From Salaquimonas sp. (GTDB lineage Bacteria > Pseudomonadota > Alphaproteobacteria > Rhizobiales > Rhizobiaceae): a DNA stretch of 8,415 bases. Location: NCBI GenBank assembly GCA_024639745.1, contig JAHEHW010000052.1, positions 1 through 8,415 on the forward strand, written 5' to 3'. Each line of letters begins with the position of its first letter. Positions within the stretch are counted from its first letter, which is position 1. A model generated the notes under the pieces. The model was not told the DNA's origin, did not search any database, and saw only the letters and a program-made list of their open reading frames with translations. Shown piece by piece: positions 1-6,975 of this stretch. Made by a program: the position numbers and the translations under genes.

Positions 1-306
1 CTTGGTGCGGGGACAGCCCGCATATTCTGGCGCGTTAAACTGCCGATGCTGTCCAGAGCGATCCTCACTGCCGCTGCGATCGGTTTTGCCGTCTCGATCG
101 GGCAGTACCTCCCAACCCTTATGATCGGCGCAGGACGCTGGCCGACCCTCACGACAGAAGCTGTCGCCCTGGCATCCGGCGGAGACAGGCGCGTAATCGG
201 GGTTTATGCCTTCTTGCAGATGGCTTTACCTTTCCTTGGCTTCCTAGTAGCGACACTTGTTCCGCTATTGCTTTTCGCCAATCGGAAGGGGCTCCAGGTC
301 AAATAG
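1..306 (+). CDS. ynjC: ABC transporter permease, YnjC-like, C-terminal fragment (5' end outside window)
   Basis: The reading frame is open from base 1 and ends at TAG 304-306, so about 101 C-terminal residues are visible. The first residues (LGAGTARIFWRVKLPML) fit the end of the EAA loop of importer permeases, which docks on the ATPase. Two hydrophobic segments follow, around visible residues 18-43 and 67-94, and the protein ends in a short basic tail. The stretch PTLTTEAVALASGG and the adjacent ATPase point to the YnjBCD family, whose permease is a long double-length inner-membrane protein related to ThiP. Its substrate is not established, and nothing here reveals one. An internal ATG at 46 is not the real start, because conserved sequence continues upstream of it. 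Confidence 0.85.
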   Translation, partial: LGAGTARIFWRVKLPMLSRAILTAAAIGFAVSIGQYLPTLMIGAGRWPTLTTEAVALASGGDRRVIGVYAFLQMALPFLGFLVATLVPLLLFANRKGLQVK

Positions 307-314
307 GAACCGGT

Positions 315-965
315 ATGAACGGGCATCGTCAAAACGCGTTGAGATTGGAAAAGGTTCGCATCCGGCTCGCCGGTAGGGATCTTCTATCCCTTTCGGCGAA
401 GGTGCGGCCCGGTGAGGTGCTGACTGTCATGGGGCCATCCGGTTCGGGTAAGTCCAGCCTGCTCGCCTTTATAGGAGGCTTCCTGGATCCTGCCTTCGAG
501 GCAAGCGGAAATGTCTATCTGGCTGGCGAACTCGTCACCGAACGGCCAGCCGAAAAGCGTCGCGTCGGTATTCTCTTTCAGGATGCATTACTCTTTCCTC
601 ATATGAGCGTCGGGGAAAACCTGTATTTTGCGTTGTCGCCGGATATCAGGGGGCGTGTGGCCCGGCGCAAGGCCGTCGAGGTCGCGCTTTTGGAAGCCGG
701 ACTTGAAGGCATGGCGGATCGTGATCCGGCGACGCTATCGGGCGGTCAGGCCTCGCGGGTGGCCATGATGCGTGTTTTGCTGGCAAAACCCGGGGCGCTC
801 CTACTCGACGAACCGTTTTCCAAACTCGATGCGGATCTGCGCAATCAGATCAGGCGCTTCGTATTCGAAGAGGCAAAACGCCACCAATTGCCCGTTCTTA
901 TGGTCACCCACGATGAAGCCGACGCCAGGGCCGCAGGCGGCGAAGTCATCGTGCTCGGAGAATGA
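315..965 (+). CDS. ynjD: ABC transporter ATP-binding protein, YnjD-like
   Basis: This 216-residue cytoplasmic ATPase should power import through the permease encoded just upstream. Visible motifs are Walker A GPSGSGKSS (residues 40-48, Lys46), Q-loop ILFQDALLFP (Gln89), signature LSGGQ (141-145), Walker B ALLLDEP (161-167, Glu166) and the H-loop THD (His199). The spacing and the phrases ILFQDALLF and DPATLSGGQ closely resemble E. coli YnjD, and the length is the family norm (about 217). The start ATG lies 8 nt after the permease stop, with an AGGA at 305-308 overlapping that stop, which suggests translational coupling. All catalytic motifs are intact. The substrate remains unknown; related systems include thiamine and iron importers. 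The stop TGA is followed one base later by hrpB. Confidence 0.92.
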   Translation: MNGHRQNALRLEKVRIRLAGRDLLSLSAKVRPGEVLTVMGPSGSGKSSLLAFIGGFLDPAFEASGNVYLAGELVTERPAEKRRVGILFQDALLFPHMSVGENLYFALSPDIRGRVARRKAVEVALLEAGLEGMADRDPATLSGGQASRVAMMRVLLAKPGALLLDEPFSKLDADLRNQIRRFVFEEAKRHQLPVLMVTHDEADARAAGGEVIVLGE

Positions 966-966
966 C

Positions 967-3486
967 ATGATGGCGACGGGCGGATATAGCGATTTGGCCC
1001 TGCCGCAATTGCCGGTAGACGAGGTTTTGGGCGAGTTATTGGCAGTCCTTGAGGCTGGCAGCAGGGCAGTGCTCGTTGCTCCGCCTGGAGCAGGAAAGAC
1101 CACCCGGGTCCCGCTGGCGCTGCTTGGCGCTCCCTGGCTTTCCGGCCGACGGATCATCGTGCTCGAGCCAAGACGGCTTGCTGCGCGCGCCGCTGCGGGC
1201 CAGATGGCAAGATTGTTGGGTGAGGAAGTCGGTAAGACCGTTGGTTATCGGGTGCGAATGGATGCGAAGACGGGTCCTGAAACCCGTATAGAGGTGGTCA
1301 CCGAGGGCGTATTTACCCGAATGATTCTCGATGATCCCGAACTCACTGGGATCGGGGCGGTGCTGTTTGACGAATTCCATGAACGCAGTCTTGAGGGCGA
1401 CCTGGGACTCGCGCTCGCAACCGACGCGCAAACCGCTCTGCGTAATGATTTGCGTATCCTCCCAATGTCCGCGACGATTGACGGAGCCCGAGTGGCGGCG
1501 TTGCTGGATGATGCGCCTGTAATCGAAAGCGACGGCCGCCTGTTTCCCGTCGAAATTCGATATGAGCCGATGGAGGCCGGCGTTCCGGTCGAAGAACGGT
1601 CTTGCCGAGCCATCCGTAGCGTCTTGTCTGAGCGGAAAGGAAGCATTCTGTGTTTTCTTCCCGGTCAGGCAGAAATCCGCCGAACTGCGGAACGGTTGGG
1701 GGCGCTTCCAGACAACACCGAACTGTATCAACTCTACAGCACGATGGATCTGAGAGATCAGGACCTCGCCATTCGTCCAACGGAAAGCGGGCGCCGGAAG
1801 ATCGTTCTCGCAACCCCGATAGCGGAAACCTCCCTCACAATAGAAGGCGTTGATACGGTGATCGATGGGGGATTGACACGTGTTCCCAGATTCGAACCGG
1901 CGGTTGGCATGACCAGGCTCGAAACCGTACGCGCCTCTAGGGCATCTATCGCCCAGCGCGCTGGTCGTGCTGGCCGGTTGGGTCCGGGCATCGCGATCCG
2001 TCTTTGGACAGAAGGGCAGACCCGCGCGCTTTCCGAGTTTGATCCGCCGGAAATCGTAAATGCCGATTTGTCCGGGCTCCTGCTTGATCTTGCGGACTGG
2101 GGCGCGACGGATCCGAATGATCTGTTATGGCTGGACCCGCCGCCGCAAGCGGCATTGGCAGAAGCGAAAACCCTGCTTGAAGCATTGGGTGCTCTTGATG
2201 CGAATGGCCGGATTACCGCGCGAGGCCGTGCTATAAGGCGCCTCGCTCTGCCGCCACGTCTTGCGGCAATGGTGCTCGAGGCTGATCAGCACGGCCAGTC
2301 GATGATGGCCGCGGAACTGGCTATTTTGAGCAGTGAGCAAGGTCTTGGCGGAACGGATCCCGACCTTGCTGTCCGGCTGCAAAATTTTCGCCGCGACGGC
2401 TCTCAACGGGCCAGGCGGGCACGCGCCATGGCGTCGAGGATTGCCTCCGGATACAGCGAGGACGGTAAGAATGATGGCTGGTCAGCCGGAGCGATCCTTT
2501 CTATCGCCTGGCCGGAGCGTATCGGTAAACGCGTAAAAACGGTAAGGGGCCCCGTTGGAGAGGAAGTCGTTTTTGCCCTCGCGAGTGGCCGGCGGGCCAG
2601 TCTTCGCGACTCTGAAGCCTTGAAGCGGTCTGATTTTATCGTTGCAACGGACGTTCAGGGAAAGGCGACCAAAGCAACGATCCGTGCCGCCGCCGCGATT
2701 ACGCTGGACGAAATTAGGCAATTGCACTCGGGCCGAATAGAAAAGCTCCGCGAGCTCTCTCTTGAAAAGCGCGATGGCCGTCCGGCAGCGCGCATCCGCG
2801 AAAGCCTTGGGAAGCTTGTGCTTGTTGAACAGCCAGCTGCGCTCGAACCGGATGATGATATTCCAAGCTTGCTGATCGGGTATGTCCGTGAGGAGGGGCT
2901 TGGGAGTCTGCCTTTAGGCAAGCAGTCGATCAATCTTCTGACCCGCATGAGGTTTGCTCGTCATTTCCGGCCGGAGATCTTTCCCGATGCTGACGATCAC
3001 GCGCTGCTCGCATCGCTTGACCGGTGGTTAACACCCTTACTTCAGGGGAAAACGGCGCTCGCGGAACTTAACGACCGGGTTCTATGCGAGGCGTTGACCT
3101 ATTATTTGGGGTATGAGCGCGTCAGCGAACTTGATCAATTGGCGCCGTCCGCTTTTGAAACGCCGGCAGGCAGCAGGATTTCGATTGTGTATATGGAGGA
3201 CAAGGTAACGCTCCCGGTTCGCGTGCAGGAGCTGTACGGTCTGACGGAGCAACCGGTTGTAATGGATGGCGAGATTCCGATTATGCTCGAATTGCTTTCT
3301 CCCGCGATGCGCCCGGTTCAGACGACAGCGGATATCGCTGGCTTCTGGCGTGGAAACTGGCAGGACGTCAGAAAGGAAATGCGCGGTCGTTACCCCAAAC
3401 ATTTCTGGCCCGAAGATCCGGCGAACGCTTCGCCGACCACGCGCGCCAAGGCTGCCATGGCTCGCACTGGGGGCGATAGCCGATGA
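967..3486 (+). CDS. hrpB: ATP-dependent helicase HrpB (DExH-box)
   Basis: This is a DExH-box NTPase of the HrpA/HrpB group (839 residues, normal length), unrelated to type III secretion HrpB. Motifs in order are Walker A APPGAGKTT (38-46), motif II DEFH (135-138, the usual HrpB variant of DEAH), motif III SAT (168-170) and motif VI QRAGRAGR (330-337). HA2-like sequence follows, then the HrpB-specific C-terminal domain with its hallmark GFW...VRKEMRGRYPKH (about 792-815). The family is presumed to remodel RNA, but its physiological target is not well established. ATG 967 has GGAG at 957-960, six bases away; the in-frame ATG 970 is an equally possible start. The open frame extends back to 772, but only inside ynjD. 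The start lies 1 nt after the ynjD stop, and the stop overlaps the next start as ATGA. Confidence 0.95.
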   Translation: MMATGGYSDLALPQLPVDEVLGELLAVLEAGSRAVLVAPPGAGKTTRVPLALLGAPWLSGRRIIVLEPRRLAARAAAGQMARLLGEEVGKTVGYRVRMDAKTGPETRIEVVTEGVFTRMILDDPELTGIGAVLFDEFHERSLEGDLGLALATDAQTALRNDLRILPMSATIDGARVAALLDDAPVIESDGRLFPVEIRYEPMEAGVPVEERSCRAIRSVLSERKGSILCFLPGQAEIRRTAERLGALPDNTELYQLYSTMDLRDQDLAIRPTESGRRKIVLATPIAETSLTIEGVDTVIDGGLTRVPRFEPAVGMTRLETVRASRASIAQRAGRAGRLGPGIAIRLWTEGQTRALSEFDPPEIVNADLSGLLLDLADWGATDPNDLLWLDPPPQAALAEAKTLLEALGALDANGRITARGRAIRRLALPPRLAAMVLEADQHGQSMMAAELAILSSEQGLGGTDPDLAVRLQNFRRDGSQRARRARAMASRIASGYSEDGKNDGWSAGAILSIAWPERIGKRVKTVRGPVGEEVVFALASGRRASLRDSEALKRSDFIVATDVQGKATKATIRAAAAITLDEIRQLHSGRIEKLRELSLEKRDGRPAARIRESLGKLVLVEQPAALEPDDDIPSLLIGYVREEGLGSLPLGKQSINLLTRMRFARHFRPEIFPDADDHALLASLDRWLTPLLQGKTALAELNDRVLCEALTYYLGYERVSELDQLAPSAFETPAGSRISIVYMEDKVTLPVRVQELYGLTEQPVVMDGEIPIMLELLSPAMRPVQTTADIAGFWRGNWQDVRKEMRGRYPKHFWPEDPANASPTTRAKAAMARTGGDSR

Positions 3487-4778
3487 CTGTCGATAGCGCC
3501 CGACGGGGCGAGAATCTGGCTCTGCGTCTTGGGACACTGGTTCGTATCCGGTGGCTCGCGATCTTGGGTCAATTGCTGGCTGTCGTGTTTGTCCATTTCA
3601 TGCTGGGTTTCGAGCTTCTTTTTTTGCCGATTATGCTCGTTATCGCGGCGTCGGCATGGCTCAACCTGTTCTTGCGGTTCCGCTATCCCGGCAATGTCCG
3701 CTGGCGCGGGCAGTCTGTTACCGCGCTTCTAGCCTATGACATTCTTCAACTGGCTCTCCTGCTCTACCTGACCGGTGGCATTCAGAATCCCTTCTCGGTG
3801 CTACTCGCTGTCCCGGTGGTCATATCGGCTGCGACGCAAAGGGCCCGGGACGTCTTTCCCCTACTGGGGTTGGCGGTTGCCGCAGCGACGCTTCTGGTTT
3901 TCTTCCACCAGCCGCTGCCTTGGTTCACGCCTGAGGGGCTGGAATTGCCTTTCGAATTGAAGGGGGGTATCTGGGTTGCGACCCTTTCAGCCATGGGCTT
4001 CACATCGATCTACACTTTTCGAGTTGCAGATGAATCCCGCAAGCTTGCCGACGCGCTTGCTGCCACCGAGATCGTCTTGCAACGCGAGCAGCATGTAACC
4101 AATCTCGATGGGCTGGCGACCGCTGCCGCGCACGAATTGGGTACGCCGCTTGCGACGATATCCCTCGTTTCCAAGGAGATGCTGAGAGAGCTTCCCGAAG
4201 GAAGCCCGATGCATGAAGATGCTCTGCTGCTGAAAAGCCAGACGGACCGGTGCAGGGAGATATTGAAGAAGATTTCCTCGCTCTCATCAGCCGAGGACGA
4301 GAACATCGCCAATATGTCCATAAATCTGCTGATGGAAGAGGTTGCGACCCCGTATCGCGATGGTCAGGTGAAATTGGAGCTCCTGCAGCTGGGGAGTCGG
4401 CCCGGGCCTGTCATGCGGCGTAATTCCGCAATTCTGTACGGGATTGGCAATCTGCTTGAAAATGCTGTGGATTTTGCAAATGGCCGCGTAGTATTTACCG
4501 GGCTCTGGAACGATGAAAGGGTCGTTTTGATGATCGAGGACGACGGACCCGGTTTTACCTCCGGCTTACTAGAGCGGATAGGCGACCCGTTCATTACGCG
4601 CCGTTCGACGAGGAAGCAGGAGACGGGCGGCGGTCTGGGCCTGGGACTTTTCATCGCCAAGACCTTGCTGGAGCGGAACGGGGCGACGCTTGAGTTCGAA
4701 AATAAAGAAGATGCAGATGGTTCAGGTGCCAGGGTGACGATAGCCTGGCAACGCTCCGATTTTGAACGGCAAGAATAG
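3483..4778 (+). CDS. regB: Redox-sensing sensor histidine kinase, RegB/PrrB/ActS family
   Basis: This 431-residue inner-membrane kinase is predicted to sense respiratory redox state and phosphorylate the RegA-like regulator downstream. The N-terminal half has about six hydrophobic segments (roughly 24-42, 45-64, 79-97, 105-117, 124-141, 161-180). The loop after the third holds GGIQNPF (98-104), matching the family GGxxNPF heptad implicated in ubiquinone binding. The cytoplasmic part has the H-box AAAHELGTPL (phospho-acceptor His217), a DRCREIL segment with Cys257 at the position of the RegB redox-switch cysteine, the N-box NLLEN (323-327), and G-boxes DDGPGF (353-358) and GGGLGLG (382-388). 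ATG 3483 overlaps the hrpB stop (ATGA), with GGGGG at 3469-3473 as a possible ribosome site. All kinase motifs are intact. In relatives this system controls respiration, carbon and nitrogen fixation, photosynthesis or acid tolerance; its regulon here cannot be seen. Confidence 0.93.
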   Translation: MTVDSARRGENLALRLGTLVRIRWLAILGQLLAVVFVHFMLGFELLFLPIMLVIAASAWLNLFLRFRYPGNVRWRGQSVTALLAYDILQLALLLYLTGGIQNPFSVLLAVPVVISAATQRARDVFPLLGLAVAAATLLVFFHQPLPWFTPEGLELPFELKGGIWVATLSAMGFTSIYTFRVADESRKLADALAATEIVLQREQHVTNLDGLATAAAHELGTPLATISLVSKEMLRELPEGSPMHEDALLLKSQTDRCREILKKISSLSSAEDENIANMSINLLMEEVATPYRDGQVKLELLQLGSRPGPVMRRNSAILYGIGNLLENAVDFANGRVVFTGLWNDERVVLMIEDDGPGFTSGLLERIGDPFITRRSTRKQETGGGLGLGLFIAKTLLERNGATLEFENKEDADGSGARVTIAWQRSDFERQE

Positions 4779-4863
4779 TCGTTGTCGAGCCGGCTATTGT
4801 CAAATAATCTGACCGCGCCATTTTTTCGTGTAAAGTAAAACGCTTCAAGATTAGTGGAGACCG

Positions 4864-5394
4864 ATGGCAGACTACGGATCGCTTTTGCTGGTAGACGACG
4901 ACAAGCCGTTCCTTACGCGGCTCTCCCGCGCGATGGAGTCGCGCGGTTTTGACGTGGATACCGCCGAGACCATCACCGAGGCAATGGTGAAGGTCAATGG
5001 GAACGCGCCTGACTACGCGGTGGTTGATATGCGGCTGGACGATGGCAACGGACTCGATGTCATTGCCGCGATCCATGAAGCGAAACCGCAATCCAAAGCA
5101 GTGATCCTGACTGGGTATGGCAATATCGCGACAGCCGTTACCGCGGTTAAGATGGGGGCTGTCGACTACCTCTCGAAGCCGGCGGATGCTGACGACGTTT
5201 TCGCCGCATTAATGCGCAGTCCGGAAGAAAGAGCGGAGCCTCCGGAAAACCCGATGTCGGCAGACCGCGTCCGCTGGGAACATATTCTGAGGGTCTACGA
5301 ACTATGCGACCGCAATGTGTCGGAAACAGCCCGGCGGCTGAATATGCATCGCCGCACGCTGCAGCGCATACTTGCAAAGCGCGCCCCGCGCTGA
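4864..5394 (+). CDS. regA: Redox response regulator, RegA/PrrA/ActR family
   Basis: This 176-residue regulator is the predicted partner of the upstream kinase. The receiver domain (about 5-120) has acidic residues Asp11-Asp13, phospho-acceptor Asp55 in VVDMRLDDG, Thr83 and Lys105. A proline-containing linker (PPENPMSADRVRW) leads to a Fis-like helix-turn-helix (about 140-174) with SETARRLNMHRRTLQRILA, nearly invariant in RegA/ActR proteins. The family binds DNA as a global redox regulator. ATG 4864 has GGAG at 4856-4859. Unlike the tightly coupled genes upstream, an 85-nt gap separates it from regB. That gap holds TTGTCG (4782-4787) and AATAAT (4803-4808) with a short 15-nt spacer, so a separate promoter is possible but weakly supported. 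No terminator is obvious in the 18 nt before convergent mmcB. Confidence 0.95.
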   Translation: MADYGSLLLVDDDKPFLTRLSRAMESRGFDVDTAETITEAMVKVNGNAPDYAVVDMRLDDGNGLDVIAAIHEAKPQSKAVILTGYGNIATAVTAVKMGAVDYLSKPADADDVFAALMRSPEERAEPPENPMSADRVRWEHILRVYELCDRNVSETARRLNMHRRTLQRILAKRAPR

Positions 5395-5412
5395 CAGCGA
5401 GCCCGCTCCTTA

Positions 5413-5931
5413 TTAGTCGATAGTATCGGCGCTGTTGTTGGCGACAAGGTCGAGGCCCTGTTCCAGACAGAACTGAGTTGTGCGTTCCAATCGGATCGCC
5501 GCTATCCGGGCAAAGCGCAGCGTCAGGGCTTTGCGGCTGGCGCCTGCAAGTTTGGTCTCGACGGGCGCGCGCAACATTTCGGCGCCGAACTGGTCCGCGA
5601 TAAAAAGACCTTCTTCTTCAGGGAATATTTCTGGCGGTACATCGGGTGCTGTAGCAAAGGCAAACTGGTCGCAATAGGCGCGATAATCTGGCCATTTGCT
5701 ATCGCTGCGAAAATCCTCGATCGATGATTTGATTTCGATAATCGTGAACTGACCTTTCCTGTCCAGTGCGAGCAGGTCGACCCGCCGGCCATTGGCGAGC
5801 GGAAACTCCGCCAGCACCGCCGACCCATACCCCTCCAGCAAACACACGATGCCACGACGGATTGCGAGAGTTCTCTTGGATTGGCGTCCGTCGGTCAGTG
5901 GATTGGATTGGGCAAGGCGCAGGATTGGCAT
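5413..5931 (-). CDS. mmcB: MmcB family DNA repair protein (putative PD-(D/E)XK endonuclease)
   Basis: The 172-residue product matches the MmcB (former DUF1052) family. Its core is LTDGRQSKRTLAIRRG near the N-terminus, then GRRVDLLAL with Asp52 and IIEIKSS with Glu66 and Lys68. These form the acidic/lysine signature of PD-(D/E)XK nucleases. The family phrases SSIEDFRSD, KWPDYRAYCD and LTLRFARIAA follow. In Caulobacter, mmcB is SOS-regulated and contributes to mitomycin C resistance; the exact DNA substrate is not established. ATG at 5931-5929 is chosen because GAGGAA lies about 8 nt upstream on the minus strand and the family begins near this point. The frame extends to a TTG at 6024, but that stretch has no family-like sequence. 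I could not find a GTTC-N7-GTTC alphaproteobacterial SOS box upstream, so damage induction is not supported here. Confidence 0.9.
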   Translation of the reverse strand: MPILRLAQSNPLTDGRQSKRTLAIRRGIVCLLEGYGSAVLAEFPLANGRRVDLLALDRKGQFTIIEIKSSIEDFRSDSKWPDYRAYCDQFAFATAPDVPPEIFPEEEGLFIADQFGAEMLRAPVETKLAGASRKALTLRFARIAAIRLERTTQFCLEQGLDLVANNSADTID

Positions 5932-6043
5932 GGTATCGTTCCTCGGAATCACCTTTAGGTTACCATCGCGAGATCGTTTTGCGTAGTCGGTCCATACTGT
6001 GTCTTGCCGGTCACAACCTTCCAAATCCGTGTTCGGTGCCGAT

Positions 6044-6108
6044 ATTCGAATTGAGCGGCAAGAGTTGGCAGGTATAGATATTCAACCTTCGAAAAACTGT
6101 ATTCGAAT
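6044..6108. repeat. Paired palindrome ATTCGAAT plus a third TTCGAA in the divergent intergenic region
   Basis: The 8-bp palindrome ATTCGAAT occurs at 6044-6051 and 6101-6108, both preceded by T, with centres 57 bp apart. A third TTCGAA core lies at 6088-6093. The outer copies flank the candidate -35/-10 pair. This layout is compatible with operator sites for a dimeric regulator, but no known binding consensus was recognised and chance recurrence cannot be excluded. Confidence 0.35.
6051..6078 (+). promoter_or_regulatory. Candidate sigma70-like promoter for the L,D-transpeptidase gene
   Basis: TTGAGC (6051-6056) and TATAGA (6073-6078) are separated by 16 nt and resemble -35 and -10 boxes. They lie about 77 nt upstream of the transpeptidase ATG in the divergent mmcB/transpeptidase region. 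The match is by eye only, and alphaproteobacterial promoters often depart from this consensus. Confidence 0.3.
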
Positions 6109-6155
6109 CAATTGTGCAACGCGTTTTGTGTTGGCAGACAACGGAGTCCAGAAAG

Positions 6156-6878
6156 ATGGACAGGCGGGTTTTTACCAAGAGCCTCTTATTGACATCGGCG
6201 CTGTCGGCAGCAGGTTGCTCCTCTGCCATTTCCGAGGCTGAGAAGCCGACGGTCTATCGATCGGGATTTCTTTCTGCCATTCGTGAATGGCGCATCGAAC
6301 GCAATCCGACCTTCGAATTCGTGCACGAGTACAAGGCTCGAACCGACAATGGCTTCCGGCTGCCGGAGATTCCGGTAGAGAAGATCAACGACCGCTATCT
6401 GCGCCAGCGCGTTTCATACGCCAGCAATTATGCGCCTGGAACGGTCGTTGTCGACGTCGCCAACCGTTTTCTTTACCTGATCGAGCCAGGCGGGAAAGCG
6501 GTCCGCTATGGTGTTGGTGTCGGCCGTCAGGGCTTTGCATGGCAGGGCGCGGCGCGGATTGGATTGAAGCGGGAGTGGCCAACCTGGACGCCGCCTGCGC
6601 CAATGATCCAGCGCCAGCCTGAACTGGCGAAATACAGCGCTGCGAATGGTGGCATGGAACCCGGGCTCAACAATCCGTTGGGTGCCCGCGCCCTTTACCT
6701 GTACCGTAACGGCAGGGATACGCTTTACCGTCTTCACGGCACGCCCCAATGGAAGTCCATCGGAACCGCTGTCTCATCCGGTTGTATCCGCTTGATTAAT
6801 CAGGACATTATCGACCTTTACAGACGTGTCCCGGTTGGCGCGAAAGTGGTCGTGAAGCAAAACGAAGCCGCAGTCTGA
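6156..6878 (+). CDS. L,D-transpeptidase, YkuD family, exported
   Basis: This 240-residue envelope enzyme should form or edit peptidoglycan cross-links, or attach proteins to peptidoglycan, through a catalytic cysteine. The N-terminus MDRRVFTK has a twin-arginine-like pattern, then a hydrophobic stretch ending at AAGC (Cys21). This could be a Tat or Sec lipoprotein signal, though Ala at -3 is a poor lipobox. The YkuD domain covers about 93-235, including GLNNPLGARALYLY and the active site HGTP (His194) with SSGCIR (Ser208, Cys210, Arg212). SSGC replaces the commoner SHGC, as in many alphaproteobacterial members. ATG 6156 is preferred over GTG 6114 because it places the signal peptide at the N-terminus and has GGAG at 6143-6146. 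It is the only gene of its transcript and is followed by a strong terminator. The exact role (3-3 cross-linking or protein anchoring) cannot be told from sequence. Confidence 0.9.
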   Translation: MDRRVFTKSLLLTSALSAAGCSSAISEAEKPTVYRSGFLSAIREWRIERNPTFEFVHEYKARTDNGFRLPEIPVEKINDRYLRQRVSYASNYAPGTVVVDVANRFLYLIEPGGKAVRYGVGVGRQGFAWQGAARIGLKREWPTWTPPAPMIQRQPELAKYSAANGGMEPGLNNPLGARALYLYRNGRDTLYRLHGTPQWKSIGTAVSSGCIRLINQDIIDLYRRVPVGAKVVVKQNEAAV

Positions 6879-6921
6879 TCGCGCTCTGCGGCGAGTTATC
6901 CGCAAAACGAAATCTTGATGT

Positions 6922-6952
6922 AAAAAGGCCGGGTAACATGCCCGGCCTTTTT
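6922..6952. terminator. Bidirectional rho-independent terminator
   Basis: AAAAAGGCCGGG (6922-6933) and CCCGGCCTTTTT (6941-6952) form a perfect 12-bp inverted repeat around a 7-nt loop. The stem core is GC-rich, with an A tract on one side and a T tract on the other. It can therefore terminate transcription from the transpeptidase gene (+) and from the convergent malate synthase gene (-). Confidence 0.92.
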
Positions 6953-6975
6953 GATTCCAAGAAGCCTTGGTGTGG

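Noticed and set aside
772..966. Extended N-terminus for hrpB, since its frame stays open from an ATG at 772.
   Set aside because: The extension lies inside ynjD in another frame, does not look like HrpB sequence, and the ATG at 967 has a well-placed GGAG and begins the family-like sequence.
1036..1731. Long antisense open frame within hrpB (231 codons, minus strand).
   Set aside because: It is a shadow of the helicase gene, with no recognisable domain, and several other antisense frames overlap the same stretch.
5395..5412. Possible terminator between convergent regA and mmcB.
   Set aside because: Only a 4-bp stem is possible and there is no T tract.
5932..6024. Longer mmcB start at a TTG (6024).
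   Set aside because: The added 31 residues lack family resemblance, and the internal ATG at 5931 has a strong GAGGAA ribosome site.
6114..6155. Longer transpeptidase start at GTG 6114.
   Set aside because: It would bury the signal peptide 14 residues in; ATG 6156 gives a standard export signal and a nearby GGAG.
6896..6904. TTATCCGCA, one base from a DnaA box (TTATCCACA).
   Set aside because: It is a single isolated copy with no AT-rich unwinding region or replication gene nearby, and part of it can pair in a weak GCGG/CCGC stem.
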